From positions 1,860,001 through 1,924,000 of the forward strand of contig CANLRI010000001.1 in NCBI GenBank assembly GCA_947493585.1: a DNA stretch of 64,000 nt, read 5' to 3'. The notes under the pieces are model-generated. The model saw nothing but the letters and a program-made list of their open reading frames with translations. It was not told where the DNA came from and searched no databases. Both the position numbers and the translations under genes were made by a program. Shown piece after piece: positions 9,186 to 16,806 of the stretch. The DNA comes from an uncultured Planococcus sp. (lineage in GTDB: Bacteria > Bacillota > Bacilli > Bacillales_A > Planococcaceae). The first letter of the stretch is position 1; the number at the start of each line of letters is the position of its first letter.

Positions 9186-9215
9186 TTGTCTTTTCAAACG
9201 AGACACTGCTAAAAT
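9186..9215 (+). promoter_or_regulatory. Promoter of ispG
   Basis: TTGTCT (9186-9191), 18-base spacer, TAAAAT (9210-9215). It would start transcription near 9221, immediately before the structured leader. Confidence 0.6.
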
Positions 9216-9220
9216 GACTA

Positions 9221-9308
9221 TAGGCAAGAGAAATAGACCCGCACGCAGATGTCGTGCAAGGGTAAGCTGAGTAATCGTCCGGTTTACCGGAAACTCACAA
9301 AAAGGAGA
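9221..9308 (+). promoter_or_regulatory. Structured 5' leader of ispG, two hairpins before the ribosome site
   Basis: Two consecutive stem-loops fill the leader. P1: ACCC-GCACG (9237-9245) pairs with CGTGC and GGGT (9253-9257, 9260-9263), with a two-A bulge. P2: TGAGT (9268-9272) pairs with ACTCA (9293-9297) and TCCGG (9278-9282) with CCGGA (9287-9291) around a TTTA loop. The AAAGGAG ribosome site follows P2 by about four bases. I do not recognise it as a known riboswitch class and there is no U-run, so it is not a terminator. Possibly a protein- or ligand-binding translational control element, or an mRNA stabiliser. Confidence 0.55.
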
Positions 9309-9318
9309 GAATTTTAAC

Positions 9319-10446
9319 ATGAGCGAAATGACTCACCGTTCAAAAACACGCCCCGTCAAAGTTGGCGATATTACGATTGGCGGCAGCAATGAACTATTCA
9401 TACAAAGTATGGCAACGACGAAAACACACGACGTCGAAGCAACGGTAGCGGAGATTCTCCGCCTCGAAGAAGCTGGATGCCAAGTCGTTCGTGTCGCATG
9501 TCCCGATGAGCGGGCAGCATATGCCATTGGCGAGATCAAAAAGCGCATCAACATTCCTTTGGTCGTCGATATTCATTTCGATTACAAATTAGCGTTGATC
9601 GCCATCGAGCAAGGCGCTGACAAAATCCGCATCAACCCAGGCAATATCGGCCGCCGCGAAAAAGTTGAAGCGGTCGTCAATGCAGCAAAAGCGAAAGGCA
9701 TCCCGATCCGCATCGGCGTCAATGCCGGTTCACTCGAACGCAAAATTCTCGAGAAATACGGCTATCCGACAGCGGACGGCATGGTGGAATCAGCCTTGCA
9801 CCATATCAAGATCCTTGAAGACCTTGATTTCCACGACATCATCGTCTCGTTGAAAGCATCTGACGTCAGCCTAGCTGTAGAAGCTTACGAAAAAGCATCG
9901 AAAGCATTCGACTACCCGCTTCACCTCGGCATCACGGAATCCGGCACATTGTTCTCCGGTACCGTGAAAAGTTCTGCAGGGCTTGGGGCGTTGCTTGCTA
10001 AAGGCATCGGCAACACATTGCGCGTCTCCTTGAGTGCAGACCCTGTTGAAGAAGTCAAAGTAGCCCGTGAGCTATTGAAAGTGTTTGGCTTGTCATCGAA
10101 TGCTGCGACACTCATCTCATGTCCGACTTGCGGCCGCATTGAGATTGACTTGATCTCAATCGCGAATGAAGTGGAAGAATACATTTCCCACATCAAAGCA
10201 CCACTAAAAGTAGCTGTTCTCGGCTGTGCCGTTAACGGACCAGGTGAAGCGCGCGAAGCTGACATCGGCATCGCGGGTGCTCGCGGTGAAGGCCTGCTAT
10301 TCATGCACGGGAAAACAGTCCGTAAAGTGCCTGAAGAAACAATGGTCGAGGAATTGAAGATCGAGATCGATAAATTGGCAGAAGAATATTTCGCCAAACA
10401 AGCGGAAGAAAAAAAGCAAAAGGAACTGGAACAACAACAAGCATAA
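9319..10446 (+). CDS. ispG: 4-hydroxy-3-methylbut-2-enyl-diphosphate synthase IspG
   Basis: Penultimate step of the MEP isoprenoid pathway: converts methylerythritol cyclodiphosphate to HMBPP using a [4Fe-4S] cluster. 375 residues; N-terminal TIM-barrel (I-R-I-N-P-G-N-I-G, about 97) and C-terminal cluster domain with C-P-T-C-G-R (about 268-273) and G-C-A-V-N-G-P-G-E (about 302-310). It has the short bacterial length without the insertion found in plants. The C-terminus ends in a Lys/Glu/Gln-rich tail. Followed after 12 bases by the yqfW-type gene, so the two are probably cotranscribed. The other iron-sulfur enzyme of the pathway, ispH, lies 5 kb away. Confidence 0.97.
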   Translation: MSEMTHRSKTRPVKVGDITIGGSNELFIQSMATTKTHDVEATVAEILRLEEAGCQVVRVACPDERAAYAIGEIKKRINIPLVVDIHFDYKLALIAIEQGADKIRINPGNIGRREKVEAVVNAAKAKGIPIRIGVNAGSLERKILEKYGYPTADGMVESALHHIKILEDLDFHDIIVSLKASDVSLAVEAYEKASKAFDYPLHLGITESGTLFSGTVKSSAGLGALLAKGIGNTLRVSLSADPVEEVKVARELLKVFGLSSNAATLISCPTCGRIEIDLISIANEVEEYISHIKAPLKVAVLGCAVNGPGEAREADIGIAGARGEGLLFMHGKTVRKVPEETMVEELKIEIDKLAEEYFAKQAEEKKQKELEQQQA

Positions 10447-10458
10447 GGTTGTGATCAT

Positions 10459-11046
10459 ATGTACCGATTTGGCATCGATATCGATGGCACTGTCACTTGC
10501 CCTACTTCGTTGATTCCTCATATTAATGAAGCGTTCGGCAGTGAATTGACCATCGAAGATATCCGGGAATACGATCTGACAGCTGCTTTGCCGCAGCTTG
10601 ATAAAAAAGAGTTCTACTCCTGGTTTAAAAAGCACGAACCGAAAATTTACGCGTCTTCCCCTATTTCGAAAGACGCCAAACAAATCATCAATAACTGGAA
10701 AGACCAATACGAACTGTATTTTATCTCCGCTCGTGGAGATAACGTTCGAAACGTCACATTCGATTGGTTCGAACAGCATGCGATTGCTTACGACCATATC
10801 GAATTGATCGGCACGCATAAAAAAATCAGCACCGCCAAAGCGCATAATGTCGATTTGTTCTTTGAAGACAAACACGACAATGCGGTTGAAATTTCCGAAG
10901 AACTCGACATTCCGGTCATTTTGTTCGACACTCCTTACAATCGTGAGCCGGTGCCAAACAAGGTTGTCCGCGTCTACGATTGGCTCGAAGCCGAAGAGTG
11001 GGTAAAAAAAGAGTTCGGCGTCCAACAGGAATTGCTTAAGCGGTAA
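10459..11046 (+). CDS. Putative HAD-family nucleotidase (YqfW-like)
   Basis: 195-residue HAD-superfamily phosphatase. Motif I is D-I-D-G-T-V (Asp7 and Asp9), motif II lies in F-I-S-A-R-G-D-N (about 93-99), and Lys plus acidic motif III/IV in T-A-K-A-H-N-V-D-L-F-F-E-D-K (about 127-140). Such proteins are grouped with 5'(3')-deoxyribonucleotidases; the actual substrate is not readable. Ribosome site is weak (GGTTGTGATC). It follows ispG in the same direction, as in B. subtilis yqfW beside ispG, and ends at a strong bidirectional terminator facing zur. Confidence 0.85.
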   Translation: MYRFGIDIDGTVTCPTSLIPHINEAFGSELTIEDIREYDLTAALPQLDKKEFYSWFKKHEPKIYASSPISKDAKQIINNWKDQYELYFISARGDNVRNVTFDWFEQHAIAYDHIELIGTHKKISTAKAHNVDLFFEDKHDNAVEISEELDIPVILFDTPYNREPVPNKVVRVYDWLEAEEWVKKEFGVQQELLKR

Positions 11047-11048
11047 AC

Positions 11049-11081
11049 GAAGAGCGCAAGTCTAACTTGCGCTCTTTTTTT
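11049..11081 (+). terminator. Terminator after the yqfW-type gene
   Basis: AGAGCGCAAGT (11051-11061) pairs with ACTTGCGCTCT (11065-11075), followed by seven T. Confidence 0.92.
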
Positions 11082-11106
11082 ATTTGCCTTTTTCTATTGT
11101 GAGCAC

Positions 11107-11146
11107 ATAAAAAGGGCCTGACAGCTCATGCTGTCAGGCCCTTTTC
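11107..11146 (-). terminator. Terminator after zur
   Basis: Fifteen-base stem AAAAGGGCCTGACAG (11110-11124) with its complement at 11131-11145; T-run on both strands, so it may work in both directions between the convergent genes. Confidence 0.9.
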
Positions 11147-11157
11147 AATAGTAGCAT

Positions 11158-11568
11158 TTATTTACATTCCGGACATTTCCCGTAGATTTCGAATTTGTGG
11201 TTGTCGATTTCATAGGCCGGCAATGCTGCTCCCAACAAGTCCATCGGGCAAAGCGGAATTTCCTTGATTTTGCCGCAATCCATGCAGATGAAATGATGGT
11301 GGTGATGGTCGCTTTCGCAATGCATGCGGAAATGCTTTTCACCGGATAACTCGGTCGCCTCCAAAATATCGAGTGACACAAATGTTGCCAAGTTGCGGTA
11401 AACAGTATCGTAGCTCATGCTCGGATAATCTTTTTGCATGACATCCAGAATATCACGGGCCGTCAGATAACGTTCGTCCCCTTCGAAGATTTCCAGAATC
11501 TGATTGCGTTTTGTCGTTTCCTTAAAACCGTTTTCTTTCAGGATGCCCCACGCTTTCGTTAAGTTCAT
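11158..11568 (-). CDS. zur: Fur-family transcriptional regulator, Zur (zinc uptake regulator)
   Basis: 136-residue metal-dependent repressor. Winged-helix DNA-binding half with Y-D-T-V-Y-R-N-L (recognition helix, about 53-60), then the metal-binding half: H-C-E-S-D-H-H-H-H-H (about 82-91), C-M-D-C-G (about 95-99) and a C-terminal C-P-E-C-K, giving the structural Zn Cys4 site. Zur rather than Fur or PerR is inferred from its position as third gene of znuC-znuB-zur, with the ATG overlapping the znuB stop (ATGA), and from a Zur-type box before znuC. It probably represses its own operon when zinc is plentiful. Confidence 0.92.
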   Translation of the reverse strand: MNLTKAWGILKENGFKETTKRNQILEIFEGDERYLTARDILDVMQKDYPSMSYDTVYRNLATFVSLDILEATELSGEKHFRMHCESDHHHHHFICMDCGKIKEIPLCPMDLLGAALPAYEIDNHKFEIYGKCPECK

Positions 11569-12419
11569 GCGGCTGCCCCCCTTTTCTTAGATAACGAGAT
11601 TTTTCGATAAGCCAGAATGACCAGCAGAATGGCAATGGATGTGACAACAATTGTACCCCCTGGCGCTAAATCGAAATAAAAGGCGGTGACCAGCCCCGTC
11701 AGGACCGATATTTCACCGAATAAAATTGAGAGCCAGATGGTTTGCTTAAAGCTTTTGGCGACGCGCATGGCTGTCGCTACCGGGATGGTCATCAGGGATG
11801 ACACAAGAAGAATGCCAACGATGCGCATCGAACCGGCAATGACCAATGCGGTGACAATCATGAACAGAAAGTGGATCCACTTTGCTGGCAGCCCGGATGC
11901 ACGTGCGTATTCGTCATCAAACGACAAGACGAATAACTCCTTGAAGAAGATGCGGATAAACGCCAGCACAATTACGGCGATCCCTGCGACAATAAACAAG
12001 TCCTGGCGGCTGACAGCTGACACGGTGCCGAAAAGATATCCGAATAAATCGCTCGAGAATCCTTCCGCCAGGGAAATAAAAATAGCGCCAAAGCCAATGC
12101 CGGCAGAAAGGATGATTGGAATGGCCAGTTCTTCGTAATGCTTATAGACGCTACGCAGCCGCTCAATAAGCATCGAACCCATCACGGATGAAGCAATCCC
12201 GAGATACAACGGATTCAGTAGCGCAAGCGCCCCAACACTTTGGCTTAAATAAAGGCTTCCGGCAATGCCGGCTAGCGTTACATGACTTAAGGCATCTGCG
12301 ATCAGCGACAGCCTTCTCACGACGATAAAGACACCTAGCAGCGGTGCGATAACGCCGATGATCAAGCCGGATGCGAATGCGTTTTGCAAAAACTCATAAG
12401 ATAGAATAGCGTCAAGCAT
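11565..12419 (-). CDS. znuB: Zinc ABC transporter permease ZnuB (ZurM/AdcB type)
   Basis: Membrane channel of the high-affinity zinc importer, 284 residues, with about eight hydrophobic segments. G-V-F-I-V-V-R-R-L-S-L-I-A-D-A-L-S-H-V-T-L-A-G-I-A-G (about 31-56) is the diagnostic ABC-3 motif. The ATG at 12419 is preceded by GGAAGGAAG and overlaps the end of znuC by 8 bases, so translation is coupled; a longer reading from 12488 is embedded in znuC and rejected. The zinc-binding lipoprotein ZnuA is not in the window, so it must be encoded elsewhere. Confidence 0.93.
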   Translation of the reverse strand: MLDAILSYEFLQNAFASGLIIGVIAPLLGVFIVVRRLSLIADALSHVTLAGIAGSLYLSQSVGALALLNPLYLGIASSVMGSMLIERLRSVYKHYEELAIPIILSAGIGFGAIFISLAEGFSSDLFGYLFGTVSAVSRQDLFIVAGIAVIVLAFIRIFFKELFVLSFDDEYARASGLPAKWIHFLFMIVTALVIAGSMRIVGILLVSSLMTIPVATAMRVAKSFKQTIWLSILFGEISVLTGLVTAFYFDLAPGGTIVVTSIAILLVILAYRKISLSKKRGAAA

Positions 12420-13185
12420 GTGTATGGCTTCCTTCCGTATGATGGATTTTCCGGACGGAATGTCCATACCAGGCTTCGCGCTCTTCATCGCTCATCATAT
12501 GCAATTGGTCCTTAAAGCCATGGAAATGGATGGTTTGGTTCAAGCACGCTACGTGTGAGATGCGGTCGGTCACTGTATCGACGTCATGCGTCACGAGTAC
12601 TAGCGTAATATTGCGTTCCCGGTTGAGCGCAGCGAGCATGTCATAGAACGCCTGCACGTTTTGGACATCAATGCCGACAGTCGGTTCATCGAGTATGAGA
12701 ACTTTCGGCTTGGCGACAAGTGCTCGAGCTATAAAGACGCGCTGTTGCTGTCCTCCAGAAAGTTCGCTGATGCTGCGGTTTTTAAAGGATTTCATGCCAA
12801 CTGCATCGAGCGCTTCTTCGACTTGCTGGGCTGTGTTTCTTGGGAGCTTATGGAACAAGCCGGCTTTTTTCGCCAGCCCCCCTGCCACTACTTCCTGAAC
12901 AGTTGCCGGAAAAGCCGAGTTGAACGAATTTGACTTTTGCGACACATAGCCGATCCATTCGCGGTGTTTGAACTGTCTCGAATCAATGCCGAACAATTCC
13001 ACGCTGCCTTCGGAAGGCCGGATGAGCCCGAGCATGATTTTCAATAAAGTCGATTTCCCCGATCCGTTCGGCCCAAGTATTGCCAGGAAATCGCCTTCCT
13101 CCACTGCCATCGAAATGTGATCCAGTGCTTTTGTTTGTTCATATTCATAGCTAACTTCTTTAATGTTGATTAATGGCGCTGCCAT
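12412..13185 (-). CDS. znuC: Zinc ABC transporter ATP-binding protein ZnuC
   Basis: ATPase of the zinc importer, 257 residues. Walker A G-P-N-G-S-G-K-S-T (about 37-45), Q-loop V-S-Q-K, signature L-S-G-G-Q-Q-Q-R (about 141-148), Walker B L-I-L-D-E-P-T and H-loop V-T-H-D. The tail is His-rich (H-H-T-E-G-S-H-T-H-A), which fits a protein working with zinc. Ribosome site AAAAGGGG is 9 bases before the ATG. First gene of znuC-znuB-zur with its own promoter and operator. Confidence 0.94.
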   Translation of the reverse strand: MAAPLINIKEVSYEYEQTKALDHISMAVEEGDFLAILGPNGSGKSTLLKIMLGLIRPSEGSVELFGIDSRQFKHREWIGYVSQKSNSFNSAFPATVQEVVAGGLAKKAGLFHKLPRNTAQQVEEALDAVGMKSFKNRSISELSGGQQQRVFIARALVAKPKVLILDEPTVGIDVQNVQAFYDMLAALNRERNITLVLVTHDVDTVTDRISHVACLNQTIHFHGFKDQLHMMSDEEREAWYGHSVRKIHHTEGSHTHA

Positions 13186-13204
13186 AGGGACGCCCCTTTT
13201 CCAA

Positions 13205-13219
13205 TAATAATGATTACGA
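13205..13219 (-). promoter_or_regulatory. Zur box upstream of znuC
   Basis: Minus strand reads TCGTAAT-C-ATTATTA, a 7-1-7 inverted repeat with five of seven pairs matching the TCGTAATNATTACGA consensus of B. subtilis Zur. It sits just downstream of the predicted transcription start, a position that would block transcription. Confidence 0.8.
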
Positions 13220-13231
13220 TTTACTATAGAA

Positions 13232-13260
13232 AGTATAGAGCACTTGTCTGCTCCTGTAAA
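13232..13260 (-). promoter_or_regulatory. Promoter of znuC-znuB-zur
   Basis: On the minus strand TTTACA (13260-13255), 17-base spacer, TATACT (13237-13232): a near-consensus sigma-A promoter directly upstream of the Zur box. Confidence 0.8.
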
Positions 13261-13381
13261 CCGTTTAAGCTTTTAAATAACGCTTTTTAAAGCAACGTTG
13301 GGAAACTGCAAATCGTAAAGAATCGCAATGCATGAGCTTGAGCAACTATTTTTTCATGAGCTCAACCCTTGCATTCAAATA

Positions 13382-13433
13382 GAAAAAAGGCTGTTCGAAA
13401 TGCCATGTTTCATGACTTTTCGCAACAGCCTTT
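13382..13433 (-). terminator. Terminator after nfo
   Basis: AAAGGCTGTT with a complementary arm, extended by CGAAA/TTTCG pairs, closes a loop at 13386-13433, followed on the minus strand by TTTTTTC. The 120 bases between this and the znuC promoter hold no gene; I see only a short TTGAGC/GCTCAA repeat. Confidence 0.85.
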
Positions 13434-13443
13434 CCCCTCATTA

Positions 13444-14343
13444 TTATGATTCGAGCGGCATTTTCATTTTCTCGATGTCTTCAGGTGCAAAGCTGCCCTG
13501 TTTGAACATCTCGATTTCATATGCGTAGGGTGCTTTTTTCTTTTTCGCATCCAGTCCGACGTACGGCGTTTCGAGTATTTTCGGCACATGCATCAATTGT
13601 TTGTGGTGGACAATTGAATTGAGTGCATCAAAACCGATTTCGCCAAAGCCGATGTTCTCGTGGCGGTCTTTTCCTGCCCCGCGCACGTTTTTGCTGTCGT
13701 TGATGTGAAGCACTTGCAAGCGGTCGATCCCGATAATCCGGTCGAATTCCGCCAGCACCCCATCAAAATCTTCTTTGATGTCATATCCAGCATCGTGGAC
13801 GTGGCAAGTATCAAAGCACACCGACAGACGCTCGTTGTGAGTGACGCCATTGATGATCGCCGCCAGCTCCTCAAAGCTTCTGCCAATTTCTGTGCCTTTT
13901 CCAGCCATCGTCTCAAGGGCGATGTTGACCGGGAAATCCTGCGTCAACACTTCATTCAAGCCTTCGATGATTTTCTGTGTGCCGGCTTCCACTCCCGCGC
14001 CGACATGTGCACCGGGATGCAAGACGATTTGTTCCGCCCCGAGTGCTGCCGTGCGTTCGATTTCCGACTGCAAGAACTCAACACCGAGTTCGAATGTTGC
14101 CGGTTTGGTCGTGTTGGCGATATTGATGATATAAGGTGCGTGGACGATGATATTCGACAGGCCATGCTCTGCCATATGCGCCCGTCCCGCTTCGATATTC
14201 AGTTCTTCGATCGGTTTGCGGCGCGTGTTTTGCGGTGCGCCCGTATAGATCATGAAAGTCGTTGAGCCGTAGGAAGCGGCTTCCTCACTCGCGCCGAGAA
14301 GCATTTTCTTGCCGCTCATCGAGACATGCGATCCTAATAGCAT
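13444..14343 (-). CDS. nfo: Endonuclease IV (AP endonuclease)
   Basis: Cleaves DNA 5' of abasic sites in base-excision repair; three-zinc TIM-barrel enzyme. 299 residues. Metal-ligand motifs visible in order: H-A-P-Y (about 69), [10 protein letters not shown] (about 109-118), Glu in A-L-E-T-M-A-G-K-G (about 146), [11 protein letters not shown] (about 179-189), H-I-N-D-S-K (about 216), [10 protein letters not shown] (about 231-240) and L-E-T-P-Y. Only 12 bases separate it from the cshB stop, so nfo and cshB form an operon, as in B. subtilis. Confidence 0.96.
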   Translation of the reverse strand: MLLGSHVSMSGKKMLLGASEEAASYGSTTFMIYTGAPQNTRRKPIEELNIEAGRAHMAEHGLSNIIVHAPYIINIANTTKPATFELGVEFLQSEIERTAALGAEQIVLHPGAHVGAGVEAGTQKIIEGLNEVLTQDFPVNIALETMAGKGTEIGRSFEELAAIINGVTHNERLSVCFDTCHVHDAGYDIKEDFDGVLAEFDRIIGIDRLQVLHINDSKNVRGAGKDRHENIGFGEIGFDALNSIVHHKQLMHVPKILETPYVGLDAKKKKAPYAYEIEMFKQGSFAPEDIEKMKMPLES

Positions 14344-14355
14344 TCAAAAAACCCC

Positions 14356-15651
14356 TTACTTTTTGCGGTTTTTACGTCGTTCCGCTTTTTTAATTTCGTC
14401 CATTTTCCATTTCATTTTCTTCTTGTACATCGGTTTGACACTTTTCGGTTTGTGGACCATCGATTTTGCCTTAGTATCGGCCTCATTCTCTGTGCGCACA
14501 CGTTTTTTACGGCCGTGGCGCTCTTTCATATCGACAAATTCGCCTTTGACGATGTCTTTTTGCTGGAATGGGATCCCCATCTTCTCGACGCGGACAATGG
14601 CATCCTCGTCTTCCGGGCTGAACAAAGTGATCGCGACGCCTTTAAGGCCCGCACGCGCTGTCCGCCCGACGCGGTGGATGAAGAACTCCAGGTCTTCCGG
14701 CAATTCGTAGTTGATGACATGGCTGACACCTTGGATATCGATTCCGCGAGCGGCAAGATCTGTCGCCACGATGTATTGATACTCCAGGTCGCGTACTTGT
14801 TTCATCATCTTGACGCGTTCGCGCGGTGCCAAGTCTCCGTGAATCTTCCCTACGCGGATGCCTTTTTTCGACAATTCTTCAGCAATGTAATCGGCATTCG
14901 TGCGTGTATTGACGAAGATGATCGCAAGATACGGATTGATGATTTGCATCACTTCTTGCAAACGTTCAACTTTCTTTTTGCTGCGCACTGGCACCAAATA
15001 GAAATCCAAACCTTCTGCAGTTGGGCGCTTATCGCCAATTTTGATATGTGCCGGGTTAGCCATGTATTTTTTCAGGAATGGCTTGAGTTTCTCAGGAATT
15101 GTAGCCGAGAAAACATACATTTCCAAGTCTTCGCGCATTTTCCCTGCGACTTGGTCGATTTCTTCGATAAAGCCCATGTCGAATGCCAGGTCTGCCTCAT
15201 CGACGACTAAGATCTTCGCGGTATGGACAAGCAATGCATTTTCGTTGACGAGGTCTTTCAAACGACCAGGTGTTCCGATCACGATATGCGGCTGCGTCTT
15301 CAATTTATTGATCGAACGCTGTTTGTCTGTTCCGCCGATGAACGATTTCACTTCGATGCCGGAATCGCCGATCAGTTTTTGGATTTCGTTAAAAATCTGT
15401 GTTCCGAGTTCACGTGTCGGCGCAGCGATCACTGCCTGCACTTCCTGTTTCGAAACATCTATGCGTTCGACGATTGGGATGATGAAACTATGGGTCTTGC
15501 CTGTACCTGTATGGGACTGGCCAATGGCACTGTTTCCACTCATGATCTGTGGAATCATTTCCTTTTGGATTGCTGTCGGTTCTGTGAAACCGAGTTTTTC
15601 GACCGCTTCAAGCAAAAATGGCTTGAGACGGTATTCGTTGAATTTTGTCAT
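14356..15651 (-). CDS. cshB: DEAD-box RNA helicase CshB
   Basis: ATP-dependent RNA helicase linked to cold adaptation and ribosome or mRNA handling. 431 residues: Q motif around P-T-A-I-Q (24-28), Walker A S-H-T-G-T-G-K-T (43-50), P-T-R-E-L-G, D-E-A-D (about 150), S-A-T (about 180), and helicase C motifs including H-R-V-G-R-T-A-R-A-G (about 330). A 60-residue Lys/Arg-rich tail follows, likely an RNA-binding extension. ATG at 15651 with AAGGAGGG upstream. Divergent from ispH. The position before nfo matches cshB (yqfR). Confidence 0.95.
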   Translation of the reverse strand: MTKFNEYRLKPFLLEAVEKLGFTEPTAIQKEMIPQIMSGNSAIGQSHTGTGKTHSFIIPIVERIDVSKQEVQAVIAAPTRELGTQIFNEIQKLIGDSGIEVKSFIGGTDKQRSINKLKTQPHIVIGTPGRLKDLVNENALLVHTAKILVVDEADLAFDMGFIEEIDQVAGKMREDLEMYVFSATIPEKLKPFLKKYMANPAHIKIGDKRPTAEGLDFYLVPVRSKKKVERLQEVMQIINPYLAIIFVNTRTNADYIAEELSKKGIRVGKIHGDLAPRERVKMMKQVRDLEYQYIVATDLAARGIDIQGVSHVINYELPEDLEFFIHRVGRTARAGLKGVAITLFSPEDEDAIVRVEKMGIPFQQKDIVKGEFVDMKERHGRKKRVRTENEADTKAKSMVHKPKSVKPMYKKKMKWKMDEIKKAERRKNRKK

Positions 15652-15681
15652 GGGATATAGTTCCCTCCTTAAGCTCTAGCT

Positions 15682-15690
15682 ATTATAGCA
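15682..15690 (-). promoter_or_regulatory. Extended -10 promoter of cshB
   Basis: Minus strand TGCTATAAT, an extended -10 with no clear -35 element, 31 bases before the ATG. Confidence 0.6.
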
Positions 15691-15719
15691 TAAAATGGCT
15701 CTCCTTAGCGATGCATCTT

Positions 15720-15748
15720 TTGTAAAGAGACGGCGTCTCCGTTATAAT
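15720..15748 (+). promoter_or_regulatory. Promoter of ispH with palindrome in the spacer
   Basis: TTGTAA (15720-15725), 17-base spacer, consensus TATAAT (15743-15748). The spacer contains a perfect 6-1-6 palindrome GAGACG-G-CGTCTC (15727-15739), a plausible repressor operator. Confidence 0.75.
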
Positions 15749-15782
15749 GAAGTCATGATGTTGAAAGGAGTGCGGTTTGATA

Positions 15783-16763
15783 ATGAAAGTAAAAAAGATA
15801 TCGCCAAGAGGCTATTGCTACGGGGTAGTGGACGCCATGGTCATCGCGAAAAATGCAGCCATGGATGAAACCTTGCCGCGCCCGATTTATATACTGGGCA
15901 TGATTGTCCACAATAAACATGTGACGGATGCATTTGAACAAGATGGCATCATCACCCTTGATGGCACCAACCGCCTGGAAATTTTGGAGAAGGTTGAAAC
16001 TGGTACCGTCATCTTTACAGCACACGGCGTATCCCCACAAGTGCGCGAACTGGCCAGAAGAAAAGGGCTCGTTTCGATCGACGCCACATGTCCGGATGTT
16101 ACCGTGACGCATGACTTGATCCGTGAGAAAACGGCAGAAGGCTACCATATCATCTACATCGGCAAGAGCGGCCACCCGGAACCGGAAGGCGCAATCGGCG
16201 TCGCTCCGGACCTAGTCCATTTGGTTGAAAAGCTCGAAGACGTCAATGCCCTAGAGTTGAATGAAGACAAAATCATCATCACCAACCAAACGACGATGAG
16301 CCAATGGGATGTTGTCCATTTGATGGAACGCTTGAAAGAACGTTTCCCGCAGGCAGAAGTGCATAAAGAGATCTGTCTTGCTACACAAGTTCGCCAGGAA
16401 GCTGTCGCGGAACAAGCCGGGGATACCGATTTGCTATTGGTCATCGGTGACCCGATGAGCAATAACTCCAACCGCCTGGCGCAAGTGTCACAAGATATCG
16501 CCGGCACACCGGCTTACCGCATCTCTGATTTGTCTGAATTGAAATTGGAATGGCTTGAAGGCATTGAAACGGTCGCCTTGACCGCTGGCGCCTCAACGCC
16601 TACACCGATCGTCAAAGAAGTCATGAAATTCTTGGATCAATACGATCCGGAAGATCCGGAAACGCACACACTCGAGCGTTCCGTCCCACTCAATAAAATC
16701 TTGCCGAAGATCAAGCATCCGAAACCATCGGACCGCATCGAGCCGTATCCGGTAAACGAATAA
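15783..16763 (+). CDS. ispH: 4-hydroxy-3-methylbut-2-enyl diphosphate reductase IspH
   Basis: Last step of the MEP pathway: reduces HMBPP to IPP and DMAPP with a [4Fe-4S] cluster. 326 residues with the three conserved cysteines in R-G-Y-C-Y-G-V (Cys12), D-A-T-C-P-D-V (about 103) and [10 protein letters not shown] (about 198). M-I-V-H-N and T-A-H-G are substrate-site motifs. Start is ambiguous: ATG 15783 aligns with the family N-terminus, but in-frame TTG 15777 has the better spacing (6 against 12 bases) from GAAAGGAG. Monocistronic, divergent from cshB. Confidence 0.95.
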   Translation: MKVKKISPRGYCYGVVDAMVIAKNAAMDETLPRPIYILGMIVHNKHVTDAFEQDGIITLDGTNRLEILEKVETGTVIFTAHGVSPQVRELARRKGLVSIDATCPDVTVTHDLIREKTAEGYHIIYIGKSGHPEPEGAIGVAPDLVHLVEKLEDVNALELNEDKIIITNQTTMSQWDVVHLMERLKERFPQAEVHKEICLATQVRQEAVAEQAGDTDLLLVIGDPMSNNSNRLAQVSQDIAGTPAYRISDLSELKLEWLEGIETVALTAGASTPTPIVKEVMKFLDQYDPEDPETHTLERSVPLNKILPKIKHPKPSDRIEPYPVNE

Positions 16764-16768
16764 ACTAT

Positions 16769-16801
16769 AAAAAAGAGGCCCTGAATGGGGCCTCTTTTTT
16801 A
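16769..16801. terminator. Bidirectional terminator between ispH and yqfO
   Basis: AAAAAAGAGGCCC-TGAAT-GGGGCCTCTTTTTT, T-run on both strands, between convergent genes. Confidence 0.92.
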
Positions 16802-16806
16802 TGTCT

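Noticed and set aside
10297..11025. 242-codon minus-strand open frame across ispG and the yqfW-type gene
   Set aside because: It crosses two genuine plus-strand genes and lacks a ribosome site; Phe/Asp/Arg-rich composition is typical of an antisense frame.
11158..11568. PerR or Fur identity for the Fur-family regulator
   Set aside because: The gene is the third of a zinc transporter operon, overlaps znuB, and a Zur-type box lies before znuC. A PerR or Fur role cannot be strictly excluded from sequence alone.
13261..13385. Inverted and direct short repeats (TTGAGC/GCTCAA, CATGAGCT twice) between znuC and nfo
   Set aside because: Short, imperfect and without flanking features of a mobile element or operator; probably chance in a non-coding spacer.
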